From contig NZ_JAENHP010000001.1 in NCBI RefSeq assembly GCF_016834655.1, positions 930,001 through 994,000 of the forward strand: a DNA stretch of 64,000 bases, read 5' to 3'. The notes under the pieces are model-generated. The model was not told the origin of the DNA, did not search any database, and was given only the letters and a program-made list of their open reading frames with translations. This stretch comes from Paractinoplanes ovalisporus (lineage in GTDB: Bacteria; Actinomycetota; Actinomycetes; Mycobacteriales; Micromonosporaceae). Position 1 is the stretch's first letter. Every line of letters starts with the position of its first letter. This document shows, piece after piece, positions 1 to 7,956 of the stretch. Both the position numbers and the translations under genes were made by a program.

Positions 1-839
1 AGCAGGGCACGCTTCTCGGGCTCGTCCACGAACCCGGCGAACCGCACCCGGTCGGCGACGCCCAGCCCGGCCGCGTAGTCCCGCAACGCCTGCTCCCACC
101 AGCCCTGACCGGCGACCACCAGCGAGATGCCGGGCAGTTCGCCGGCGAGGGCGGCCACCGCGTCGATCGCCACCTCGACCTGCTTGTGCGGGACGAGCCT
201 GCCCAGCACCACGAGAGACGGCTGCGCACTGCGCGCGACCGGGGTCGTGGTCGTCATGTCCGGAGTGCCGTTGTGGATGATCGACACCCGTTCCGGGTCG
301 ACGCCGAGGACCGCGAGCTCGTCGCGGGTCGCGGCCGAGACGGTGACGTAGCGGCACCGGCGATAGACGCGGGGCGCCAGCGACGACTCGATCCACCAGC
401 CGAACTTGGCCAGCCGGGGACTGAGCACGACCGGCCACTGCTCGCGGTGCACGTGGTGCACGAGCGCGATGACCGGGCAGCGCGCCCAGAGCGGGGCCAG
501 GAAGGGCAGGCCGTTGCCGACGTCGACGATCACGTCGGGGCGGCCGTGGCGGCGGCTGAGCGGGCCCAGGCCGAGGAATCCGAGCAGGTAGAGCAGGGCC
601 GCCCGCAGGTAGAGCGTGTGCCGGCCCCCTCGGCGCAGCACCCGCACGCCCTCGGCCGTACGCTCCTCGGCGGCGCCGTACGCGTGCTTCGCGCACAGCA
701 GCGTCGCCCGATGACCGCGCCGAACGAGCTCACCCGCAATGCGTTCCACGTACACCTCGGAACCGCCCCCTTGGGGGTTCCGGGTGTCGCGCCAGTTGAG
801 GAACAGCACATGCCGGGTCCCGGCGACAAAAGTGTCCAC
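1..839 (-). CDS. GT4-family glycosyltransferase (C-terminus off the window)
   Basis: The reading frame begins at a GTG (839) and stays open to the left edge, so the C-terminus is missing. The start of the protein reads VDTFVAGTRHVLFLNWRD, followed by a Gly-rich turn (NPQGGGSE) as in the N-terminal Rossmann half of GT-B glycosyltransferases. Further on are SIIHNGTPD, LVVLGRLVPHKQ, and near the edge VVAGQGWWEQAL and RVRFAGFVDEPEK, which are the usual acceptor/donor-domain landmarks of GT4 (Glycos_transf_1) enzymes. It probably transfers a nucleotide-sugar-derived sugar to a cell-surface lipid or polysaccharide. It is divergent from the AftD-like gene across 86 bp, so both probably serve envelope glycan synthesis. 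The acceptor and sugar cannot be told from sequence. Family assignment is secure, role is inferred. Confidence 0.85.
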   Translation of the reverse strand, partial: MDTFVAGTRHVLFLNWRDTRNPQGGGSEVYVERIAGELVRRGHRATLLCAKHAYGAAEERTAEGVRVLRRGGRHTLYLRAALLYLLGFLGLGPLSRRHGRPDVIVDVGNGLPFLAPLWARCPVIALVHHVHREQWPVVLSPRLAKFGWWIESSLAPRVYRRCRYVTVSAATRDELAVLGVDPERVSIIHNGTPDMTTTTPVARSAQPSLVVLGRLVPHKQVEVAIDAVAALAGELPGISLVVAGQGWWEQALRDYAAGLGVADRVRFAGFVDEPEKRAL

Positions 840-925
840 AATCACCCCTACTCGCGAGTAGCATTCGCGGTCGGGTCACGGTATGGGGTCGCCCGGCGAC
901 TCCGCAAGGGTCAATCGGGAGCGAC

Positions 926-3900
926 ATGCGGACGGCAGTGAAATCGTCGGTCGACGATGGCGTTCCGCGCTCCGTCTGGCGTTTGCGTCTCGTGGCCGTC
1001 TGCGCGGCATTGACCGCCGTCGCCTTCCTGCAGGATCCCGGTTCGATCGCCATCGATACCAAGGTGGACCTGGTGATCGACCCGGCGGGCTGGCTCGGCC
1101 GGGCGCTGCACGTGTGGGACCCGGCCGGAACATTCGGTCAATTGCAAAATCAGGCGTACGGCTACCTGTGGCCGATGGGCCCGTTCTTCCTCCTCGGCAA
1201 GCTGCTCGCCATCCCGGCCTGGGTGGTCCAGCGGCTCTGGTGGGCGCTGCTGCTCAGCGTCGCCTTCACCGGCCTGGTCGCGCTGGCCGAGCGGCTGCGG
1301 ATCGGCACCCCGTGGGCCCGCGTGATCGCCGGGGTCGCCTTCGCGCTCTCGCCCCGCCTGCTCACCGAGCTGGGCCCGATCTCGGTCGAGGCCTGGCCGA
1401 CCGCTCTCGCGCCCTGGGTGCTGGTGCCGCTGATCGCGCTGCGCGACGGCACCACGTCGGTGCGCCGCGCGGTGACCCGTTCGGCGCTGGTCGTGGCCTG
1501 CGCGGGCGGCGTGAACGCGACCGCCGTGCTGGCCATGGTGCCCTTGGCCGCGCTGTGGCTGGCCGGCCTGCGCCCGGCCCGGCTCCGGTTCGTCGCGCTG
1601 GCCGCCTGGGGGGCCGCCGTCGCCGCCGCCACCGCCTGGTGGCTGGTCCCGCTGCTGCTGCTCGGCCGCTACAGCCCGCCGTTCCTCGACTACATCGAGA
1701 CCGCGGCCGTGACGACCGCGCCGACCGACGCGGTGACCGTGCTGCGCGGCGCCTCGCACTGGCACGCCTACCTGACCAGCGCCTTCGGTCCGTTGTGGCC
1801 GGCCGCGTGGCGGCTCGCCACCGAGCACGCGATCGTCGTCGCCACCCTGGTCGTGGCCGGTCTGGGCCTGGCCGGGCTGGCCCGCCGCGGCATCCCGCAC
1901 CGCTGGTTCCTGATCACCGGGCTGCTGGCCGGGCTCGCCCTGGTCGGCCTCGGGCACGTCGGCGCGGTCGGCGGCCTGTTCGACGAGTCGCAGCGCGCGT
2001 TCCTCGACGGCGCCGGCGCCCCGCTGCGCAACGTCCACAAGTTCGACGTCGTACTGCGCCTGCCGCTGGCCCTCGGCCTGGCCCACCTGATCGGGCTGGC
2101 CCTGCGCTCGGCCCGCACCGCCGGCGAGCCGCAGCGCCGCCCGGCCCGGCTGCGGGCGGGCGTGGTGACCGGCGCCGCGCTGGTCGCGATCGCCGGCGTC
2201 GCCAGCCCGGCGCTGGCCGGTGGCCTGGTGCCGCCCGGAAGCTTCACCGAGGTCCCTGGCTACTGGCGGGACGCCTCGGCCTGGCTCGACCGCAACCTCG
2301 ACGAGGAGCAGGTGCTCGTGGTGCCGGGCGCCCGGTTCCCGCAATACCTGTGGGGCCGCCCGAGCGACGAGATCACCCAGGCCCTGCTGCACAGCCGGTG
2401 GGGCGTGCGCAACGCCATCCCGCTCACCCCACCGGCCACGATCCGGCTGCTCGACGCGATCGAGGAGGTGGTCTCCAGCGGCTCCGGCTCCCCCGGGCTG
2501 GCCGACCTGCTGACCCGCTCGGGCGTGCGCTACCTGCTGGTGCGATCCGACCTCAACTACGGCCGGGCCCAGGCCACCGAGCCGATCATCACCCGGCAGG
2601 CCCTGGCCCGCTCGCCCGGGCTCAAACCGGTCGCCACGTTCGGCCCCACGGTCGGTGGTGGCGGTCTGCCCGGCGTCTTCATCGACGACGGCCTCGACGT
2701 CCGTGTCCCCGCCCTCGAGGTGTGGCGGGTCGACGGGGTGGTCAAACCGGTTTCCGCGTACGACGCGAGCAGCCTCACCACCGTGGTCGGCGGACCCGAA
2801 TCCCTGCTCGCGGCCGCGTCCGCCGGAAAGCTCTCCGACGGCCCGACGGTGCTCGCCGGCGACCGGCCGGACGACCTGGGCGCCGGTCCCGTGGTGATGA
2901 CCGACGGGATGCGCCGCCGCGAGGTCGCGTTCGGCATGGCCGCCGACCGGGCCTCGGCCACGCTCGAAGCCGGCGACGACGGCCGCCTCGACGCCCCCGC
3001 CCGCGACTACCTGCCCGAGTGGGGCGACAGCCAGGACACCGTGGTGCGCTACGAGGGCATCCGCAGCGTGCGCGCCTCGACCGCCTACTCCGAGGCCGAC
3101 CCGCTGGTCGGTGCACGCCCGGCCCACCAGCCGTTCGCGGCGCTGGACGGCAACCCGGCCACCTCCTGGCGGTCCGCGCCCGGCGCCGGATCGGCCGGGC
3201 AGTGGCTCGAGGTCGAACTGCCGCAGCGGCGCGTCATCAGCAGCGTCGGGCTCACCCTCGACCAGGGCACCGACTCGCTGCCGACCCAGGTCACCATCGC
3301 GGCCGGGCTCAACGAGCCGGTCACCCGCGAGCTGTTCGGCACCACCGTGACCATCCCGCTGCCCGGCGACCTGCCCGCCGACAAGATCCGGATCACCGTG
3401 GACGAGGTCCGCGACGTGCGGCTGGGCTACGGTGGGGTCGGCTTCACCGAGGTGAGCATCCCCGGGGTGGTGGCGCAGCGCACCCTGGCCGTGCCGGCGT
3501 CGCCGGTGGCCAACCGGGCGGCGGCGATGGTGTTCAGCGCCGCACCGTCCACACCGGCCTGTTACTTCGCGTCGGGCCGCCCCTACTGCTCGGGCGGCAA
3601 GGCCCGCGCTTCGGAGGACGGCGGCTACATCGACCGCAGCGTCCAGGCGCCCGCGACCGCCCGCTACACGGTCTCGGTGCGGGCCCGCCCCAAGGCCGGG
3701 CCGGCGCTCAACGCGCTGCTCGACCCGAGCGGGGCCGCCTCGGTGACCCGCGGCATCGTGCCCAGCGTGACCGCCTCCAGCAGCGGCGTGCCCGACCCGG
3801 CGGCCCGGCCCGGCGTGGTGGCCGACGGCGACGCCGGCACCACCTGGTTCGCCTCCGACGAAGACAAGAGCCCGTGGCTGCGGCTCGGCTTCCTCAAGCC

Positions 3901-5152
3901 GCGGCAGGTCAACGGCATCCGGGTCCGGCTGGCCGACGGGGTTGCGGCGTCGCGGGCGTGGCAGGTCACCGTGCTCGGCGACAACGGCGTCCGCACCGGC
4001 TATCTCGACGAGGGCGGCTCGTTGCGCTTCGAGCCGCCGCTGCGCACCGGGGCGATCACCGTGCTGTTCGCGAGCGCCCTGCCGTCCCGGTCGCTCGACC
4101 CCTACCGCGACACCAGCCGCGAGCTGCCGATCGGCGTGAGCGAGCTGACCGTGCTGGACGACCCGCCCGCCCAGCGGGCCGACATGGATCGCCCGGTCTA
4201 TCTCAAGTGCGGCTCCGGTCCCACCGTGTCGGTCGACGGCGCGCGGCGCACCACCGAGCTGGTGGCCAGCCGCCGCGACCTGCTCGAGATGCGCGAGGTC
4301 GGGGCCCGGCTGTGCGGGCCGGCCGCGGCCACCCCGGTTCCGGTGACGGAGGGCCCGACCCGGGTGGTGGCCGTCGCGTCGTCCGCCGCCGACCCGGTGC
4401 GGCTCAACCTGACCCCGCTGCGCGGGCCGGAATCAGGCCAGGGCGCGGGCGAGAGCGAGACCCAGGCGAGCACGGAGAGCCCCGTACGCGTCGACGAATG
4501 GTCCTCGACGATGCGCAAGCTGCACCTGGACGCCTCCCCCACCCAGCGCGTGCTCGCGATGCGCGAGAACACCAACCCGGGCTGGGAGGCGACGCTGGCC
4601 GGGCAGACGCTGCGCCCGCTGATCGTGGACGGCTGGCAGCAGGGCTGGATCGTTCCACCCGGCCCGGGCGGCGAGGTGACGCTGAAGTTCGGGCCCGATC
4701 AGACCTTCGGGATCGCTCTGGGCGCGGGCGCGGTTCTGCTCACCGGCGTCGCGGTGGCCGCCGTGATCCCGTCCCGGCAGCTGGCGCCCGCGGTCGTGCT
4801 GCCCGGGCGGCGCCGCCGGCGCTGGCTGATCCCGCCGCTGGTCGGCGGCGCGGCGCTGCTCCTGATCGGCGGGGTGACCGCGGCCGGGCTGGCCGCGCTG
4901 GGCCTGGCCGTCGTAGTGACCTCGCGCGCGTTGCGGCCCCACCTGGACACCCGCGACCGGCAGTGGCTGCGGGGCGTGGTCGGCTGGGCCCGGTTCCTGC
5001 TGCCGGTGGTGCTGTTCGCGCTGGCCGGCTGGTTCGCGGTGACCCAGGAGTCGCCGCACACGGCGGCGCTGCCTCAGCTGGCCGCGGTCGCCGCCGGGGT
5101 CGCACTCTGGCTCTCGGTGCTCTTCCCGGGCGGCCGCCGGCGACGGCGGTGA
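926..5152 (+). CDS. AftD-like alpha-(1->3)-arabinofuranosyltransferase (DUF3367)
   Basis: A 1408-residue membrane protein with the size and layout of AftD, the GT-C arabinosyltransferase of the actinobacterial envelope. Residues ~20-430 hold about ten hydrophobic spans with an early acidic loop (IDTKVDLVIDP) and the motif RNVHKFDVVLRLPLALG, both typical of AftD/DUF3367. Residues ~430-1250 are extracytoplasmic and contain at least two F5/8-type-C-like carbohydrate-binding modules (about 712-848 and 944-1055, each with an ALDGNPATSW or VADGDAGTTW motif). Residues ~1258-1400 return to the membrane and end in a basic tail. The ATG at 926 follows a GGGAG ribosome site. In mycobacteria AftD branches arabinan using decaprenyl-phosphoarabinose. 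The substrate here is inferred from family only, as the host need not make arabinogalactan. Its last 79 bp overlap the convergent acyltransferase gene. Confidence 0.88.
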   Translation: MRTAVKSSVDDGVPRSVWRLRLVAVCAALTAVAFLQDPGSIAIDTKVDLVIDPAGWLGRALHVWDPAGTFGQLQNQAYGYLWPMGPFFLLGKLLAIPAWVVQRLWWALLLSVAFTGLVALAERLRIGTPWARVIAGVAFALSPRLLTELGPISVEAWPTALAPWVLVPLIALRDGTTSVRRAVTRSALVVACAGGVNATAVLAMVPLAALWLAGLRPARLRFVALAAWGAAVAAATAWWLVPLLLLGRYSPPFLDYIETAAVTTAPTDAVTVLRGASHWHAYLTSAFGPLWPAAWRLATEHAIVVATLVVAGLGLAGLARRGIPHRWFLITGLLAGLALVGLGHVGAVGGLFDESQRAFLDGAGAPLRNVHKFDVVLRLPLALGLAHLIGLALRSARTAGEPQRRPARLRAGVVTGAALVAIAGVASPALAGGLVPPGSFTEVPGYWRDASAWLDRNLDEEQVLVVPGARFPQYLWGRPSDEITQALLHSRWGVRNAIPLTPPATIRLLDAIEEVVSSGSGSPGLADLLTRSGVRYLLVRSDLNYGRAQATEPIITRQALARSPGLKPVATFGPTVGGGGLPGVFIDDGLDVRVPALEVWRVDGVVKPVSAYDASSLTTVVGGPESLLAAASAGKLSDGPTVLAGDRPDDLGAGPVVMTDGMRRREVAFGMAADRASATLEAGDDGRLDAPARDYLPEWGDSQDTVVRYEGIRSVRASTAYSEADPLVGARPAHQPFAALDGNPATSWRSAPGAGSAGQWLEVELPQRRVISSVGLTLDQGTDSLPTQVTIAAGLNEPVTRELFGTTVTIPLPGDLPADKIRITVDEVRDVRLGYGGVGFTEVSIPGVVAQRTLAVPASPVANRAAAMVFSAAPSTPACYFASGRPYCSGGKARASEDGGYIDRSVQAPATARYTVSVRARPKAGPALNALLDPSGAASVTRGIVPSVTASSSGVPDPAARPGVVADGDAGTTWFASDEDKSPWLRLGFLKPRQVNGIRVRLADGVAASRAWQVTVLGDNGVRTGYLDEGGSLRFEPPLRTGAITVLFASALPSRSLDPYRDTSRELPIGVSELTVLDDPPAQRADMDRPVYLKCGSGPTVSVDGARRTTELVASRRDLLEMREVGARLCGPAAATPVPVTEGPTRVVAVASSAADPVRLNLTPLRGPESGQGAGESETQASTESPVRVDEWSSTMRKLHLDASPTQRVLAMRENTNPGWEATLAGQTLRPLIVDGWQQGWIVPPGPGGEVTLKFGPDQTFGIALGAGAVLLTGVAVAAVIPSRQLAPAVVLPGRRRRRWLIPPLVGGAALLLIGGVTAAGLAALGLAVVVTSRALRPHLDTRDRQWLRGVVGWARFLLPVVLFALAGWFAVTQESPHTAALPQLAAVAAGVALWLSVLFPGGRRRRR

Positions 5153-6273
5153 CCGAGCCGCAGGAAGGGCTTCTCGATCAGGTAGTAGCTGAGCGCGGCC
5201 AGCAGCAGTCCGCCGGCGACGGTGGCGGCATAGGTCCAGCCGAAGTCGCCGGTGAACTCGGGCCGGCCCGGGATCACGTAGATCATCTCGAGGACGAACG
5301 GGTGCCAGAGGAACAGCCCGTACGAGACCAGGCCGAACCACCGGGCGAAACCCGAGCCGAAGGCCTCCTTGGTGCGGGTCGGCGGCCCGAAGGCCAGCGG
5401 CAGCGTGACCAGGACAGCGATCGCCGTGTAGATCAGCACCTTGAAACCGAACTGGGTGGCGGTGGGCTCGGTCAGGTCGCGCGGGCCGGCGATCGGCGTG
5501 GTCGCGATGCCCAGCAGCGCCACCGCCGTCGCCCAGCAGGCCAGCGGCGCCCGGCCGAGGTCGTCGAGGAACCGCCAGCGGGGCAGGTAGCCGTTGCTCA
5601 GCGACACGTGCACGGAGGCCAGCGCCATGCCCGCCCCGAACCAGATCGCATAGGACGGCAGCCAGGTGGTGTGCCGGCTCAGCGACAGCACCCCGGCACT
5701 CAGCAGCACGATCCAGGTCGCCGAGACCGCGGCCGACACGGCCAGGATCAGCACCGGCCGCCCGGCCCGCCGCCTGCCCCGCAACGCGAGCGCGGCCAGC
5801 AGGGGCAGCAGCAGATAGAAGACGGCCTCGGTGGCCAGGCTCCAGGTGTGCCCGAGGGCGTGCCTGAGCCCGTACGTCTCGTAGATCTGGGTCAGCGTGA
5901 GGTGACGCGCCCAGTCGGCGCCCGACGCGTCGTGGTTGCGCGGCACCAGCAGCAGGCAGACCGCAACCGTGACCCAGTAGGCGGGCAGGATGCGCAGGGC
6001 GCGTCGCCAGAGATAGGTTCCGGCGCCCGGCAGCGGCTGCGCGGTCGCCCGGGCGTGGGCCCACGGGCGGAACAGCAGGAAGCCGGAGAGCACGAAGAAG
6101 ATCGCCACTCCGACGTCGAGCCGGGACAGCCAGCCGCCCCAGAAACCGTCGCCGACATTGACCCCCGTGGCGAACCCGACGTGGTGCGCGACCACCGCCA
6201 AGGCCCCGATCACCCGTACCGCATCGAGTGGTGGGAGTCGATGGAGGGACCGATTTGAAACCGGTACAGACAT
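5074..6273 (-). CDS. Membrane acyltransferase 3 (OafA/YrhL family)
   Basis: 399 residues with about ten transmembrane spans and the acyltransferase-3 signature: N-terminal LDAVRVIGALAVVAHHVGF, which holds the catalytic-type His, then VGVAIFFVLSGFLLFRPW. Such proteins move acyl groups (often acetyl or succinyl) from cytoplasmic acyl-CoA onto surface sugars or lipids. It starts at ATG 6273 and shares a 110-bp divergent promoter region with the DUF3068 gene. The C-terminal tail (GHRRRRRPPGKS onward) is basic, low in complexity, and lies antisense to the last 79 bp of the AftD-like gene, so the tail may be an unconstrained extension. Acting on the same envelope glycan as its neighbours is an inference from context. 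Confidence 0.88.
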   Translation of the reverse strand: MSVPVSNRSLHRLPPLDAVRVIGALAVVAHHVGFATGVNVGDGFWGGWLSRLDVGVAIFFVLSGFLLFRPWAHARATAQPLPGAGTYLWRRALRILPAYWVTVAVCLLLVPRNHDASGADWARHLTLTQIYETYGLRHALGHTWSLATEAVFYLLLPLLAALALRGRRRAGRPVLILAVSAAVSATWIVLLSAGVLSLSRHTTWLPSYAIWFGAGMALASVHVSLSNGYLPRWRFLDDLGRAPLACWATAVALLGIATTPIAGPRDLTEPTATQFGFKVLIYTAIAVLVTLPLAFGPPTRTKEAFGSGFARWFGLVSYGLFLWHPFVLEMIYVIPGRPEFTGDFGWTYAATVAGGLLLAALSYYLIEKPFLRLGHRRRRRPPGKSTESQSATPAATAAS

Positions 6274-6383
6274 TAACCGTCCAAGGGGTCGCGCAACTAT
6301 GTAACTGGCGAGTAACCTGCGCCCATTATGGGTGATCGGGCCGTGCGGGGATACCGGCCGATTGATAACGATGGGAGGGCTCT

Positions 6384-7439
6384 GTGAGGGCTCGCTGGGG
6401 CGCCGCGCTGTTCGGAATCGGTGTCTTCGCCGTGGTCATCGCGGCTGGTTGTGCTTTCTACGTCGCGCCGTCGGTGGCGCGCCTGCCTTACGACCTGGCG
6501 CTGTGCAAGCCGGACCAGACGTCGGACTGCCTGCGGCCCAGTGTGGCCGAGGCTCAGGGCGCCAAGTTCCTGCAGACCAAGGGCGGCGACACTCCGGTCG
6601 TGGCGATTCAGACCGGCACGCTGCGGTCGACGACCGAGATCTCGCCCCAGCCCGACCTCACGAACACCGAGATGACCGGTGACCTCGAGGGCGAGGCCGT
6701 GGTCTGGAACGGCTACGGCACGGTCACGTGGGTCGAGACGGGCGAGATGGTCAGCCAGTACAAGGCCGGCATCGCTCTCGACCGCGACTCGGCGGCCGCG
6801 GTCGACTGGAAAGACCAATATCTGCAGGACGCCGGCCCCGACGTGAACACGCCGGTCGAGTTCTCCGGCCAGCTCTACAAGTTCCCGTTCGGCACGGAGA
6901 AGAAGGACTACGAATACTTCGACCGTGACCTGCGCAAGGCCATGCCCATCCAATACCAGGGCACCGAGAAGATCGACGGCCTCGAGACGTACCGGTTCCA
7001 GCAGGTCGTTCCGGAGACCCCGCTCAACTTCTCCGAGGAGCGGCTGGCCGGTCTGCTCGCCACGTTCGCCCCGGGCGCCGAGAGCGGCCAGGTCAACTAC
7101 AGCAACACCCGCACCATCTGGGTCGAGCCGGTCTCCGGCACCTTCATCAAGGTGCAGGAGCAGCAGAAGAAGACGCTGGTGCCCGAAACCGGCGCGCCGA
7201 CCCAGCTGCTGGACGGCAACTTCATCTACACCGAAGACACGGTCGCCCACAACGTGAAGTCGGCCGGCGACACCAAGAGCGGCGTCCTGCTGATCAGCCG
7301 CACGCTGCCGATCAGCCTCGCGATCATCGGCGCCCTGCTACTGATCCTGGGTCTGGTGCTGGTGACCACCGGCCGCCGGGCCTCGGCGCGGCACCGCGTC
7401 GAGGAGATCAGCGAGACCGAGGCCGAAGCCAAGGCCTGA
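6384..7439 (+). CDS. DUF3068 (PorA-like) membrane-anchored protein
   Basis: 351 residues in the DUF3068 family: an N-terminal hydrophobic segment (residues ~7-28, FGIGVFAVVIAAGCAFYVAP), a large extracytoplasmic domain, a second membrane span near residues 310-332 (SLAIIGALLLILGLVLVTTG), and a short charged cytoplasmic tail rich in Glu. The GTG start at 6384 has a GGGAGGG ribosome site 6 nt upstream. DUF3068 genes commonly sit next to AftD-like and GT4 genes in actinobacteria, as here, which supports a role in envelope assembly. No biochemical activity is established for the family. The gene ends at a strong bidirectional terminator. Confidence 0.85.
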   Translation: MRARWGAALFGIGVFAVVIAAGCAFYVAPSVARLPYDLALCKPDQTSDCLRPSVAEAQGAKFLQTKGGDTPVVAIQTGTLRSTTEISPQPDLTNTEMTGDLEGEAVVWNGYGTVTWVETGEMVSQYKAGIALDRDSAAAVDWKDQYLQDAGPDVNTPVEFSGQLYKFPFGTEKKDYEYFDRDLRKAMPIQYQGTEKIDGLETYRFQQVVPETPLNFSEERLAGLLATFAPGAESGQVNYSNTRTIWVEPVSGTFIKVQEQQKKTLVPETGAPTQLLDGNFIYTEDTVAHNVKSAGDTKSGVLLISRTLPISLAIIGALLLILGLVLVTTGRRASARHRVEEISETEAEAKA

Positions 7440-7453
7440 TCTGTTTGTGTGTT

Positions 7454-7483
7454 GAAACGGCCCCGGGTTCCCGGGGCCGTTTC
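7454..7483. terminator. Bidirectional hairpin terminator
   Basis: A perfect 14-bp inverted repeat (7454-7467 against 7470-7483, left arm GAAACGGCCCCGGG) flanked by A and T on the two sides. It lies in the 51-bp gap between two convergent genes, the DUF3068 gene and the small acidic-protein gene, and can end transcription in both directions. Confidence 0.85.
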
Positions 7484-7490
7484 CTTTCAC

Positions 7491-7868
7491 CTATTTGATC
7501 GTCAGGTTCTGGCAGTGCTCCTGCAGCAGGGCCAGGGCCCGCTCCGAGACGGTCAGACCCTGACTTCGCTCGTACGAGAAGTCGGCCTCGGGGGTTTCCT
7601 CGACCACCAGGCGTACGAGGTCGGGCGGGGTCTGTCCCTCCTCGACACCGAACGCGCCCTCGCCGTAGTAGCCGCGGGCCAGGCCCGTACGGAAGCCGGT
7701 GAGCCCCGCGTCGGACAGCGCGGTCACCAGCACCGGGGTCGCGACCAGCTCGGGCGGACGGCCGGCCAGGGCGTCGGGCTCCCACGAGAGCTCGACGGCC
7801 AGCACGCCGCCCTCCTCCTCTTCGGCGAGGTCCCAGGCCGGGTCGGGGTCGATCTCGAATCGGCTCAT
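7491..7868 (-). CDS. Small acidic protein, candidate immunity protein
   Basis: 125 residues if started at ATG 7868 (MSRFEIDPDP). An in-frame ATG at 7928 would add 20 Arg/Glu-rich residues that fall inside the intergenic hairpin, so the internal start is preferred. The protein is strongly acidic (EEEE near residue 16), has no membrane span, and ends ALALLQEHCQNLTIK. I do not recognise the family. It lies directly downstream of, and on the same strand as, the polymorphic toxin, separated by 88 bp holding a strong hairpin. Size, acidity and position match the immunity partners that neutralise nuclease toxins, so that role is inferred from context only. Confidence 0.6.
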   Translation of the reverse strand: MSRFEIDPDPAWDLAEEEEGGVLAVELSWEPDALAGRPPELVATPVLVTALSDAGLTGFRTGLARGYYGEGAFGVEEGQTPPDLVRLVVEETPEADFSYERSQGLTVSERALALLQEHCQNLTIK

Positions 7869-7893
7869 GGCGTCGAACCTACCTTCATCCTCT

Positions 7894-7949
7894 CCGCGGC
7901 CTTCACCGGATCCGCGGCGTTCTCTCATCGGATCCGGTGAAGGCCGCGG
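7894..7949. repeat. Perfect 20-bp-stem hairpin between toxin and putative immunity gene
   Basis: Positions 7894-7913 and 7930-7949 are perfect reverse complements with a 16-nt loop. In addition a 25-bp direct repeat with 32-bp period (7912-7936 and 7944-7968) places a copy of the toxin gene's last codons, including the stop, downstream of the real stop. There is no U-run on the minus strand, so an attenuator, an RNA-stability element or the scar of a short duplication are all possible. Confidence 0.75.
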
Positions 7950-7956
7950 CGTTCTC

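Noticed and set aside
883..6258. Very long open frame of 1791 codons overlapping the AftD-like gene
   Set aside because: Arg/Pro/Gly-rich translation without domains; it is an out-of-frame shadow of the AftD-like and acyltransferase genes caused by high GC.
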